A stretch of DNA of 13,546 nt from Pararhodospirillum photometricum DSM 122. Its GTDB lineage: Bacteria > Pseudomonadota > Alphaproteobacteria > Rhodospirillales > Rhodospirillaceae. Location of the stretch: the NCBI RefSeq assembly GCF_000284415.1, contig NC_017059.1, positions 71,112 through 84,657 of the forward strand, written 5' to 3'. Positions within the stretch are counted from its first letter, which is position 1; the number at the start of each line of letters is the position of its first letter. Of this stretch, positions 1-13,546 are shown one piece after another. The notes beneath the pieces were generated by a model. That model was given only the letters and a program-made list of their open reading frames with translations, searched no databases and had not been told where the DNA came from. The position numbers and the translations under genes were made by a program.

Positions 1-8458
<8,458 letters not shown>

Positions 8459-8683
8459 AACCGCTCCTCACTCGCTCGCACCGTGCTGGTCCGCCTGGAT
8501 CAAGAGGGATCCCCCTTGACCGTCTTCTCAAAAAACCGCTTAAACACCGTCGCTGGCTGAAGCGCCGGCCCGGACAAACCCCGGGAAAATTCCTCAACAG
8601 TATAAACGCCGCAGGGCCGGACGGAAGGAGCGCGTGCGGCGTTCCCTCCCTCCGGCCTGTCAGGGCTGCCCGAAAACGGGGCC
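8459..8683 (-). promoter_or_regulatory. rplL-rpoB spacer with an attenuator-like hairpin
   Basis: The spacer is 225 nt. On the minus strand AACGCCGCA (8635-8643 in plus coordinates) pairs perfectly over 9 bp with TGCGGCGTT (8605-8613). The loop is 21 nt and the stem is followed by TTTATACT. In E. coli an attenuator and an RNase III site lie at this place and lower rpoBC relative to the ribosomal protein genes; the same role here is inferred from position. A second stem-loop at about 8500-8519 (TCAAGGGG / CCTCTTGA on the minus strand, loop GATC) lies nearer rpoB. TATACT could also be a -10 element but I see no good -35. Confidence 0.5.
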
Positions 8684-9058
8684 TTACTTCACCGACACCT
8701 TGGCGCCGGCTTCTTCCAGCTGCTTCTTCATCTTGGCAGCGTCATCCTTGGACACGGCTTCCTTGACGGGCTTCGGAGCGCCTTCGACCAGGTCCTTGGC
8801 TTCCTTCAGGCCCAGGCCAGTGATGGCGCGGACTTCCTTGATGACGTTGATCTTCTTGTCGCCGGCATCTTCGAGGATGACGTCGAACTCGGTCTTCTCT
8901 TCCTCGGCCGGGGCGGCTTCGGCAGCGGCAACGGCGGCAACGGCCACCGGAGCGGCGGCGGACACGCCCCACTTCTCTTCGAGCATCTTGCTCAGTTCAG
9001 CCGCTTCCAGAACCGTCAGGGCGGACAGCTCTTCCACGAGCTTGGCGAGATCGGCCAT
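8684..9058 (-). CDS. rplL: 50S ribosomal protein L7/L12
   Basis: Stalk protein of the large ribosomal subunit, 124 residues, the usual length. Dimers bind the C-terminal helix of L10 and recruit the GTPase translation factors, including EF-Tu. Residues 1-33 ([20 protein letters not shown]) are the dimerisation and L10-binding domain. Residues ~34-53 are an Ala/Glu-rich flexible hinge ([20 protein letters not shown]). From residue ~54 comes the globular factor-binding domain with [20 protein letters not shown] and [20 protein letters not shown]. The start ATG has CGGAG nine bases upstream. It lies 58 nt downstream of rplJ, the normal partner. Confidence 0.98.
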   Translation of the reverse strand: MADLAKLVEELSALTVLEAAELSKMLEEKWGVSAAAPVAVAAVAAAEAAPAEEEKTEFDVILEDAGDKKINVIKEVRAITGLGLKEAKDLVEGAPKPVKEAVSKDDAAKMKKQLEEAGAKVSVK

Positions 9059-9116
9059 TTTACACTACTCCGTAGATTTAAGGTCGGACTTCCGATGGGT
9101 AAAGGGGGGACCGCGA

Positions 9117-9635
9117 TCAGGCGGCCTCGTCCTTCGTGGCATACGCGTTGAAGACCCGGGCCAACTGGCCGGCAGGCGCCTGGAGGACGCCGGCAATGCG
9201 CGTGGCCGGGGTATTGATCATGCCCAGCAGCTTGCCGCGCAGCTCGTCGAGCGACGGCAGCTTGGCCAGCGCGTCGATCGCCTGCGTGTCCAGCAGCTTG
9301 CCCTGCATGGAGCCGCCGAGAATCACGAGCTTGTCGTTCTTCTTGGCATACTCGACGCAGACCTTGGCCGCGGCCACCGGATCGACCGACGTGGCGATCG
9401 CGGTGGGGCCGACGAACAGGGGGGCAATCCCTTCAAACGACGTACCCTCGAGGGCAAGACGCGTGATCCGGTTCTTGGTGACGCGGAACGAGGCACCGGC
9501 CGCGCGCATCTCCCGACGAAGCTTCTCCACTTCCGCAACGGTCATGCCCTTGTAGTGGGTGACGATGCAGGTGGTGGTGCTTCCGAAGAGGCCCGACAGC
9601 TCGGCGATCAGCTCCTTCTTTTCTTCCCGGTTCAC
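9117..9635 (-). CDS. rplJ: 50S ribosomal protein L10
   Basis: Base of the L7/L12 stalk, bound to 23S rRNA next to L11, 172 residues. The N-terminus NREEKKELIAELSGLF is followed by the RNA-binding domain (IVTHYKGMTVAEVEKLRREM, FRVTKNRITRLAL). The C-terminal helix that carries the L12 dimers ends in RVFNAYATKDEAA. The start codon is GTG (9633-9635), supported by GGAG six bases upstream and by the family N-terminus; no in-frame ATG fits better. L10, or the L10-L12 complex, represses its own message in bacteria by binding the leader, and a 319-nt spacer of the right kind lies directly upstream. Confidence 0.97.
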   Translation of the reverse strand: MNREEKKELIAELSGLFGSTTTCIVTHYKGMTVAEVEKLRREMRAAGASFRVTKNRITRLALEGTSFEGIAPLFVGPTAIATSVDPVAAAKVCVEYAKKNDKLVILGGSMQGKLLDTQAIDALAKLPSLDELRGKLLGMINTPATRIAGVLQAPAGQLARVFNAYATKDEAA

Positions 9636-9954
9636 GGTAATCTCCGCTTCCTGGCCGCCGCCGACCCCTCGTACGAGGACCCGGGCACCGGCTGGTTGCC
9701 CTCAAAATCCCGCCTCTTTGGGGCCCGAAGGCCCCATGGACGCGGGGGTGAACCTGCCCCGGAAGTCGTCCCCAGTCCCGGTTGCCCATGAACTCAGGGG
9801 GTTTCCTCCCGTCTGCGCTGGCGGGCCGCAGCCCTTCAAGCCCTCCCCAAGAGGAGAAACACCGGCGGTCTTGGACAGGCTGGCGATCCCGGAAACCCCG
9901 GAGATCGCCGGCTCCCCCGCCCCCTGGATCCAGGAGACGGGGGGAAAGTCAAAC
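9636..9954 (-). promoter_or_regulatory. rplA-rplJ spacer, probable L10-type autoregulatory leader
   Basis: 319 nt with no convincing gene. It holds several stems on the transcribed (minus) strand: GGCGATC plus CCGG arms at 9882-9892 pairing with 9898-9909 (one bulged base), and GGGGCC-TTCG-GGCCCC at 9720-9735, a very stable C(UUCG)G tetraloop hairpin. The rest of the region is GC rich and may fold further. Position and size match the rplJ leader of proteobacteria, to which L10-L12 binds to block translation; I did not identify the kink-turn site itself. TTGACT next to the rplA stop could be a -35 but has no matching -10. Confidence 0.5.
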
Positions 9955-10656
9955 TCAGGCGCCGCTGATCAGGGAGCTGACCGACAGCTTGACGCCCGGC
10001 CCCATGGTCGAGCTCAGCGCGGCGCGCTTCATGTAGGTGCCCTTGGCCCCGGTCGGCTTCGCCTTGACGATGGCATCCACGAAGGCGCGGATGTTGTCGA
10101 GCAGCTGCTCTTCGGAGAACGAGGCGCGACCGACACCGGCGTGGATCAGACCGGCCTTCTCGACGCGGAACTGCACCTGACCGGCCTTGGCGGCGCGCAC
10201 GGCCCCGGCCACGTCCATGGTCACCGAGCCCAGCTTGGGGTTCGGCATCAGGCCGCGCGGGCCCAGCACCTTGCCCAGACGGCCGACCACGCCCATCATG
10301 TCGGGAGTGGCGATGCAGCGGTCGAAGTCGATGGTGCCGCCTTGGATGGTGGCGGCCAGATCGTCGGCACCCACCACGTCGGCGCCGGCGGCCTTGGCTT
10401 CCTCGGCCTTGTCGCCCTTGGCGAAGACGGCGACGCGCACGGTCTTGCCGGTGCCGTGCGGCAGACCGACAACACCGCGCACCATCTGGTCGGCGTGACG
10501 CGGGTCAACGCCCAGCGCCAGGGCGATCTCAATGGTCTCGTCGAACTTGGCAACGGCGCGGGCCTTCACCATGCCCACGGCCTGCGCCAGATCGTATTGC
10601 GCCAGGGGATCAATGCCCTCGGCGGCCTTCTTCAAACGCTTGCCCAGCTTCGCCAT
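9955..10656 (-). CDS. rplA: 50S ribosomal protein L1
   Basis: L1 stalk protein of the large subunit; it binds 23S rRNA and controls release of deacylated tRNA from the E site. Length is 233 residues, within the family range. It has the N-terminal [20 protein letters not shown], the middle [20 protein letters not shown] segment, the [20 protein letters not shown] signature near residues 130-150, and [20 protein letters not shown] at the C-terminus. The ATG at 10656 is only 4 nt from the rplK stop, and its GGAGG lies inside the end of rplK, so the two are probably translationally coupled. In E. coli L1 also represses the L11-L1 message; I see only a weak candidate site upstream of rplK. Confidence 0.98.
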   Translation of the reverse strand: MAKLGKRLKKAAEGIDPLAQYDLAQAVGMVKARAVAKFDETIEIALALGVDPRHADQMVRGVVGLPHGTGKTVRVAVFAKGDKAEEAKAAGADVVGADDLAATIQGGTIDFDRCIATPDMMGVVGRLGKVLGPRGLMPNPKLGSVTMDVAGAVRAAKAGQVQFRVEKAGLIHAGVGRASFSEEQLLDNIRAFVDAIVKAKPTGAKGTYMKRAALSSTMGPGVKLSVSSLISGA

Positions 10657-10660
10657 GACC

Positions 10661-11089
10661 TCAGCCCTCCACCTTCAGACCCATCGAGCGCGCGGAGCCG
10701 ATGACCATCTGCATGGCCGACTCAACGGTCGGAGAGTTCAGGTCCTGCATCTTCTTTTCCGCGATCTCGCGGATCTGCGCCATGGTCACCGTGCCGACCG
10801 TGCCCTTGCCCGGCGTGGTCGAACCGCTGGTGATGCCCGCCGCCTTCTTGAGGAAGTAGGTCATCGGCGGGGTCTTGGTGATGAAGGTGAAGGTACGGTC
10901 GGCATACGCGGTGATAATCACCGGCGTCGGCGTGCCCGGCTCCATGTTCTGGGTGGCCGCGTTGAACGCCTTCACGAATTCCATGATGTTAAGGCCACGC
11001 TGACCAAGCGCCGGACCCACGGGGGGCGACGGCGTCGCCTTACCAGCCGGGATCTGCAACTTGACGTAGCCCGTGATCTTCTTTGCCAT
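10661..11089 (-). CDS. rplK: 50S ribosomal protein L11
   Basis: Protein of the GTPase-associated centre; binds 23S rRNA beside the L10-L12 stalk and is needed for the stringent response through RelA-type enzymes. Length is 142 residues, typical. It has the N-terminal domain [20 protein letters not shown] with the proline-rich [19 protein letters not shown], and the C-terminal RNA-binding domain ([53 protein letters not shown]). The ATG has GAGG six bases upstream. It is followed by rplA after 4 nt. Confidence 0.98.
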   Translation of the reverse strand: MAKKITGYVKLQIPAGKATPSPPVGPALGQRGLNIMEFVKAFNAATQNMEPGTPTPVIITAYADRTFTFITKTPPMTYFLKKAAGITSGSTTPGKGTVGTVTMAQIREIAEKKMQDLNSPTVESAMQMVIGSARSMGLKVEG

Positions 11090-11244
11090 GATTGACCTCG
11101 GTCCTTTAGTTCAGGAATGCCCGAAGGGCCGTGGTGCGGTCGCCCCAGGTCTTCGGAGCAAACCTCCCACGCTGAGCCGGCCTCGAAGACAATGCCGAGG
11201 CCCGCCCCTCCCACCCCGCCGCGCTCTCGCGACCGGGAGGAGGA
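11090..11244 (-). promoter_or_regulatory. nusG-rplK spacer with small hairpins
   Basis: 155 nt without a gene. Small stems on the transcribed strand are GCCC-TTC-GGGC (11119-11129) and TCCT with AGGA (11102-11105 with 11113-11116), both just upstream of the rplK ribosome-binding site. This is where L1 binds its own message in E. coli, so they are weak candidates for an L1 target. A GCCTCG/CGAGGC stem also lies further upstream. I see no clear promoter. Confidence 0.35.
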
Positions 11245-11775
11245 TCAGATCTTTTCCACCTGCGTGTATTCGAGTTCCACGGGGGTCGAGCGGCCAAAAA
11301 TCGACACCGACACCTTGAGGCGCGCGCGCTCTTCGTCCACTTCCTCCACCAAGCCGTTGAAGCTGGTGAAGGGGCCGTCGCACACCCGCACCTGCTCGCC
11401 CACCTCGAAGACGATCGACGGCTTGGGCCGGTCGATGCCTTCTTGGACCTGGTGCAAAATGCGCTCGGCCTCGCGATCGGTAATGGGCGACGGACGCCCC
11501 CGCCCGCCCAGGAACCCGGTCACTTTGCTCGTGTTCTTCACGAGATGCCACGTATCGTCGGTCAAATCCATTTTGACCAACACGTAGCCGGGGAAAAACT
11601 TGCGTTCGGCGTTGACCTTAGCCCCACGACGAACTTCAACAATCTCTTCCGAGGGAACCAGCACTTCCTCGATCAACGAGTCCATGCCCTTTTGGGTCGC
11701 CTGCTCCCGAATGGATTGGGCGACCTTGTTCTCAAACCCCGAATAGACGTGAATCACATACCAGCGGGCGACCAC
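11245..11775 (-). CDS. nusG: Transcription termination/antitermination protein NusG
   Basis: Binds the RNA polymerase clamp, suppresses pausing and links polymerase to Rho or to the ribosome via S10. I start it at GTG 11773-11775, giving 176 residues, because GGGAG lies nine bases upstream and the family starts at about this point ([13 protein letters not shown]). A longer open frame to 11862 only adds 29 residues read out of frame across secE. The NGN domain includes [13 protein letters not shown] and [14 protein letters not shown]; the linker has [12 protein letters not shown]; the C-terminal KOW domain is [20 protein letters not shown] to [10 protein letters not shown]. It lies 4 nt downstream of secE, the conserved secE-nusG pair. 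Confidence 0.96.
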   Translation of the reverse strand: MVARWYVIHVYSGFENKVAQSIREQATQKGMDSLIEEVLVPSEEIVEVRRGAKVNAERKFFPGYVLVKMDLTDDTWHLVKNTSKVTGFLGGRGRPSPITDREAERILHQVQEGIDRPKPSIVFEVGEQVRVCDGPFTSFNGLVEEVDEERARLKVSVSIFGRSTPVELEYTQVEKI

Positions 11776-11779
11776 GCGC

Positions 11780-11977
11780 TCACACTCCCAAGCCAAAGAG
11801 AAGCTGAACGCCTTCGGCCAACAGAAAATCGACAAAAAGGAAAAAAGTCGCCGCCAGCGCAACCATGATAAACACCATGGCCGTGGAAATGGAGGCTTCC
11901 TTGCGCGATGGCCAGGTCACCTTGGCGATTTCCTGACGGACCTGACGGACGTACTGGCCTGGGCTGGTCCTGGTCAT
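11780..11977 (-). CDS. secE: Preprotein translocase subunit SecE
   Basis: Small essential clamp subunit of the SecYEG channel in the inner membrane, 65 residues. This is the short single-spanning form found in most bacteria outside the Enterobacteria. The N-terminal amphipathic part holds the family motif ([15 protein letters not shown], residues 13-27). A single hydrophobic segment follows, about residues 33-54 ([16 protein letters not shown]). The ATG is the only plausible start. It is linked to nusG by 4 nt and follows tRNA-Trp, an arrangement common in proteobacteria. Confidence 0.97.
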   Translation of the reverse strand: MTRTSPGQYVRQVRQEIAKVTWPSRKEASISTAMVFIMVALAATFFLFVDFLLAEGVQLLFGLGV

Positions 11978-12093
11978 CCTGCGGTTCCGAAATGGCGAAC
12001 CGCCTGCGCTTGGAACCTATCCTTCCAAGGCCGACGGGCGCGGTTGAGTCGGGCTTAAGGTCCGGTACAAGCCCGAACGGACTGCGGCGGCCG
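11978..12093 (-). promoter_or_regulatory. tRNA-Trp to secE spacer with hairpins next to the secE start
   Basis: Two inverted repeats are visible: CTTGGAA / TTCCAAG (12009-12015 with 12023-12029) and GCGGTTC / GAACCGC (11981-11987 with 11997-12003). The second ends three bases before the secE ATG, and its 3' arm includes part of the only purine-rich stretch that could serve as ribosome-binding site (GGAACCGCAGG). It may therefore limit secE translation or mark the end of tRNA processing. Function is inferred. Confidence 0.45.
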
Positions 12094-12169
12094 TGGCAGG
12101 GGCGGCAGGACTCGAACCCGCAACCCCCGGTTTTGGAGACCGGTGCTCTACCAGTTGAGCTACACCCCT
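12094..12169 (-). tRNA. trnW: tRNA-Trp (anticodon CCA)
   Basis: A full cloverleaf of 73 nt plus an encoded CCA (12094-12096). The acceptor stem is AGGGGTG with CGCCCCT (one G-T pair), followed by discriminator G. The D arm is GCTC/GAGC. The anticodon stem is CCGGT/ACCGG around loop CTCCAAA, with anticodon CCA at 12134-12136 (plus strand TGG). The T arm is GCGGG/CCTGC with loop TTCGAGT. Position between tuf and secE is the normal one. It is probably co-transcribed with secE-nusG and released by processing. Confidence 0.98.
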
Positions 12170-12285
12170 CCAGCGGCCGTGACACCCGGCGGATCCCGGG
12201 TGGCCCGTTCCAAAGACAACCGGGTGTCTTTGGACTAACGAACCTACCAAAACTCGATCGATCTGGCTTTCGATCGGGGAGCCGT
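12170..12285 (-). promoter_or_regulatory. tRNA-Trp leader with two hairpins
   Basis: The transcribed leader has CCAAAGACA / TGTCTTTGG (9 bp, 12210-12218 with 12225-12233, loop 6 nt) and CACCCGG / CCGGGTG (7 bp, 12183-12189 with 12196-12202). The second ends 14 nt before the tRNA 5' end. They are likely leader stems around which RNase P and endonucleases act. No T-tract marks either as a terminator. Confidence 0.45.
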
Positions 12286-12314
12286 TATTTAGCGGCTCCA
12301 GTAGGTAGGGTCAA
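12286..12314 (-). promoter_or_regulatory. Candidate sigma70-type promoter for the tRNA-Trp/secE/nusG operon
   Basis: TTGACC at 12309-12314 matches five of six bases of the -35 consensus. Exactly 17 bp later comes TAAATA at 12286-12291, a modest -10 (three of six). An A8 tract lies directly upstream, where an UP element would bind the alpha subunit. The -10 lies in the loop of an inverted repeat (GGAGCCG/CGGCTCC, 12278-12284 with 12293-12299). Transcription would start near 12279 and give a leader of about 110 nt before the tRNA. Not proven by sequence alone. Confidence 0.5.
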
Positions 12315-12346
12315 CTCTTTTTTTTCGATCCCCGCTCTTTTTTTCG
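12315..12346. repeat. Two phased A-tracts (CGA8GAG and CGA7GAG) upstream of the promoter
   Basis: On the minus strand CG-A7-GAG (12335-12346) and CG-A8-GAG (12315-12327) are short direct repeats 20 bp apart, close to two helical turns. Phased A-tracts bend DNA, and A-rich DNA next to a -35 commonly acts as an UP element. Both sit directly before TTGACC. Confidence 0.6.
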
Positions 12347-12358
12347 GGAGCGGGGATC
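12327..12358. other. Perfect 11-bp inverted repeat just after tuf
   Basis: GATCCCCGCTC (12327-12337) and GAGCGGGGATC (12348-12358) form an 11-bp stem with a 10-nt loop, ten bases after the tuf stop. A terminator is expected here, but on the minus strand the stem is followed by GAAAAAAAAGAG and not by a T-tract, and the T-run on the plus strand precedes the stem. It could still protect the tuf 3' end or act with another factor. Confidence 0.6.
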
Positions 12359-12368
12359 TCCCAAATTC

Positions 12369-13067
12369 TTACTTCAGGATCGACGCAACAACACCAGCGC
12401 CAACCGTGCGGCCACCCTCGCGGATCGCAAACCGCAGACCTTCATCCATCGCGATCGGGGCGATCAGGTTCACCTTCATGGCGATATTATCGCCCGGCAT
12501 CACCATCTCGGTCCCTTCCGGCAGTTCGATCGTTCCGGTCACGTCGGTGGTGCGGAAGTAGAACTGCGGACGATAGTTGGAGAAGAACGGCGTGTGACGG
12601 CCCCCTTCTTCCTTGGTCAGAATGTAGCACTCGCACTTGAACTCGGTGTGCGGCGTGATCGAGCCGGGCTTGGCCAGAACCTGACCGCGCTCCACGTCGT
12701 CGCGCTTGGTGCCACGCAGCAGGGCGCCGATGTTGTCGCCCGCTTCGCCCTGGTCGAGCAGCTTGCGGAACATTTCAACGCCGGTGCAGGTCGTCTTGAC
12801 GGTCGGACGAATGCCGACGATCTCGACTTCCTCACCCACCTTCACCACGCCGCGCTCCACGCGACCGGTCACCACGGTGCCACGACCCGAGATCGAGAAC
12901 ACGTCTTCGATCGGCATCAGGAAGGGCTTGTCCTTGGGACGGTCCGGCTGCGGAATGTAGGCATCCACGGCGGCCATCAAAGCGTTGATCGCCTCGCGAC
13001 CCAGCTTCTCGTCGGTGCCTTCCAGGGCGCACAGGGCCGAGCCCTTGACGATGGGAATATCGTCGCC
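12369..13067 (-). pseudogene. tuf: Elongation factor Tu, C-terminal 232 residues only (5' end missing)
   Basis: EF-Tu brings aminoacyl-tRNA to the ribosome. The remaining sequence runs from [17 protein letters not shown] at the end of the G domain through domains II ([32 protein letters not shown]) and III ([20 protein letters not shown]) to [10 protein letters not shown] and TAA 12369-12371. Against a 396-residue protein about 164 N-terminal residues are absent, including the P-loop, switches I and II and the NKxD motif, so the product could not bind GTP. Similarity stops at about 13067-13068, where the plus-strand DNA becomes unrelated and GC-poor. The frame stays open to a TAA at 13122-13124 but no ATG, GTG or TTG lies in that stretch. 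A mis-assembly at a duplicated gene is the likeliest cause. Confidence 0.95.
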
Positions 13068-13546
13068 GTGTTGTGTGAAGAATGGATGCGCCGCCCCCGA
13101 AATGAACTTCTTCGCCTCGAATTATTTGGAGATTATGATATAACTTATATCCCCGAGGATATGAGCAAAACTAGCCAGTCTATTATCAAGGAAATAGGTA
13201 GTTCTTTCAAAAGCAAATTTTGGTGGCACGATTACGTAAAGTCATCGGAAATTTCTCTTGAAATAAACTCGGATATTCCCAGTGATGGACAAATTTTAGT
13301 CGTAACAGCAGACCACGGTCCGTCTCGCAGCCTCTATTTTGACTATTTGCCCGCGAAAATATCGCAAAGAGTGCGTGTCATTGATTATGCTTCATGGAAG
13401 GGCAGACCAGAAGAAATGGTTGGAGCGACTGCGGTTATTTTCACACGCGGTCTCAAAGGATATGCCGATTGGATCGAATTTGGAAAACGCATAAAAGTCC
13501 CTCTGTACTGGTTTACAGATGATAACCATTTTGCTCTTTGGGCTGA
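13068..13546 (+). CDS. Fragment of a glycosyltransferase-like protein (both ends uncertain)
   Basis: An open plus-strand frame of 159 codons with no stop runs from the tuf junction to the window end. GC content is about 37-45% in the stretches I counted, far below the rest, and it uses ATA, AGA and TTA codons that the cluster avoids. Possible starts are GTG 13068, TTG 13071 or ATG 13086 ([18 protein letters not shown]), but the true 5' end may be lost at the junction. The visible protein alternates short strands and helices ([67 protein letters not shown]). The pattern of a locating strand, an RG motif and a YWFTDDN strand recalls the N-terminal Rossmann domain of GT-B glycosyltransferases of surface polysaccharide loci. 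This is recognition by eye only. The C-terminal nucleotide-sugar domain lies outside the window. Confidence 0.5.
   Translation, partial: MLCEEWMRRPRNELLRLELFGDYDITYIPEDMSKTSQSIIKEIGSSFKSKFWWHDYVKSSEISLEINSDIPSDGQILVVTADHGPSRSLYFDYLPAKISQRVRVIDYASWKGRPEEMVGATAVIFTRGLKGYADWIEFGKRIKVPLYWFTDDNHFALWA

Noticed and set aside
11776..11862. A longer NusG with a 29-residue N-terminal extension
   Set aside because: The extension is read out of frame through the end of secE and has no family similarity; the GTG at 11775 has a good ribosome-binding site.
13068..13546. A tuf-glycosyltransferase fusion gene
   Set aside because: tuf is on the minus strand and the glycosyltransferase-like frame is on the plus strand, so they cannot form one protein.

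Overview
The window is the tuf – tRNA-Trp – secE – nusG – rplK – rplA – rplJ – rplL – rpoB – rpoC transcription and translation cluster, all on the minus strand. It reads from about 13,070 down to position 1, where rpoC runs off the left edge. High GC, the RpoB and EF-Tu sequence features and the gene order fit an alphaproteobacterium, most likely of the Rhodospirillales (Rhodospirillum-like). The genus is an inference from remembered sequence similarity and was not searched.

Layout from right to left, in the direction of transcription. 13068-13546 is a low-GC stretch with an open frame on the plus strand that resembles the N-terminal half of a glycosyltransferase. It abuts a tuf gene that has lost about its first 164 codons (12369-13067). 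Then come a structured intergenic region with a promoter candidate and phased A-tracts, tRNA-Trp(CCA), secE, nusG, rplK and rplA (4 nt apart), a 319-nt leader-like spacer, rplJ, rplL, a 225-nt spacer with an attenuator-like hairpin, rpoB, a 129-nt spacer with a strong hairpin, and rpoC. Functionally the cluster supplies an elongation factor, a tRNA, the SecYEG channel subunit, the NusG transcription factor, the L1, L11 and L10-L12 stalk proteins and the two large RNA polymerase subunits.

The striking point is that three genes that must normally be intact are broken. rpoB has a one-base insertion at about 6490. rpoC carries a perfect 358-bp tandem duplication (2938-3295 and 3296-3653) that shifts its frame. 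tuf is cut at about 13068 by unrelated low-GC DNA. rpoB and rpoC are normally essential and single copy, so the simplest reading is sequencing and assembly error, with the tuf junction a likely mis-join at a gene that is often duplicated in proteobacteria. I found no convincing new biological system. The most interesting real-biology candidates are the phased A-tract promoter region upstream of tRNA-Trp and the hairpins in the spacers. The glycosyltransferase-like fragment is also worth following once its true context is known.
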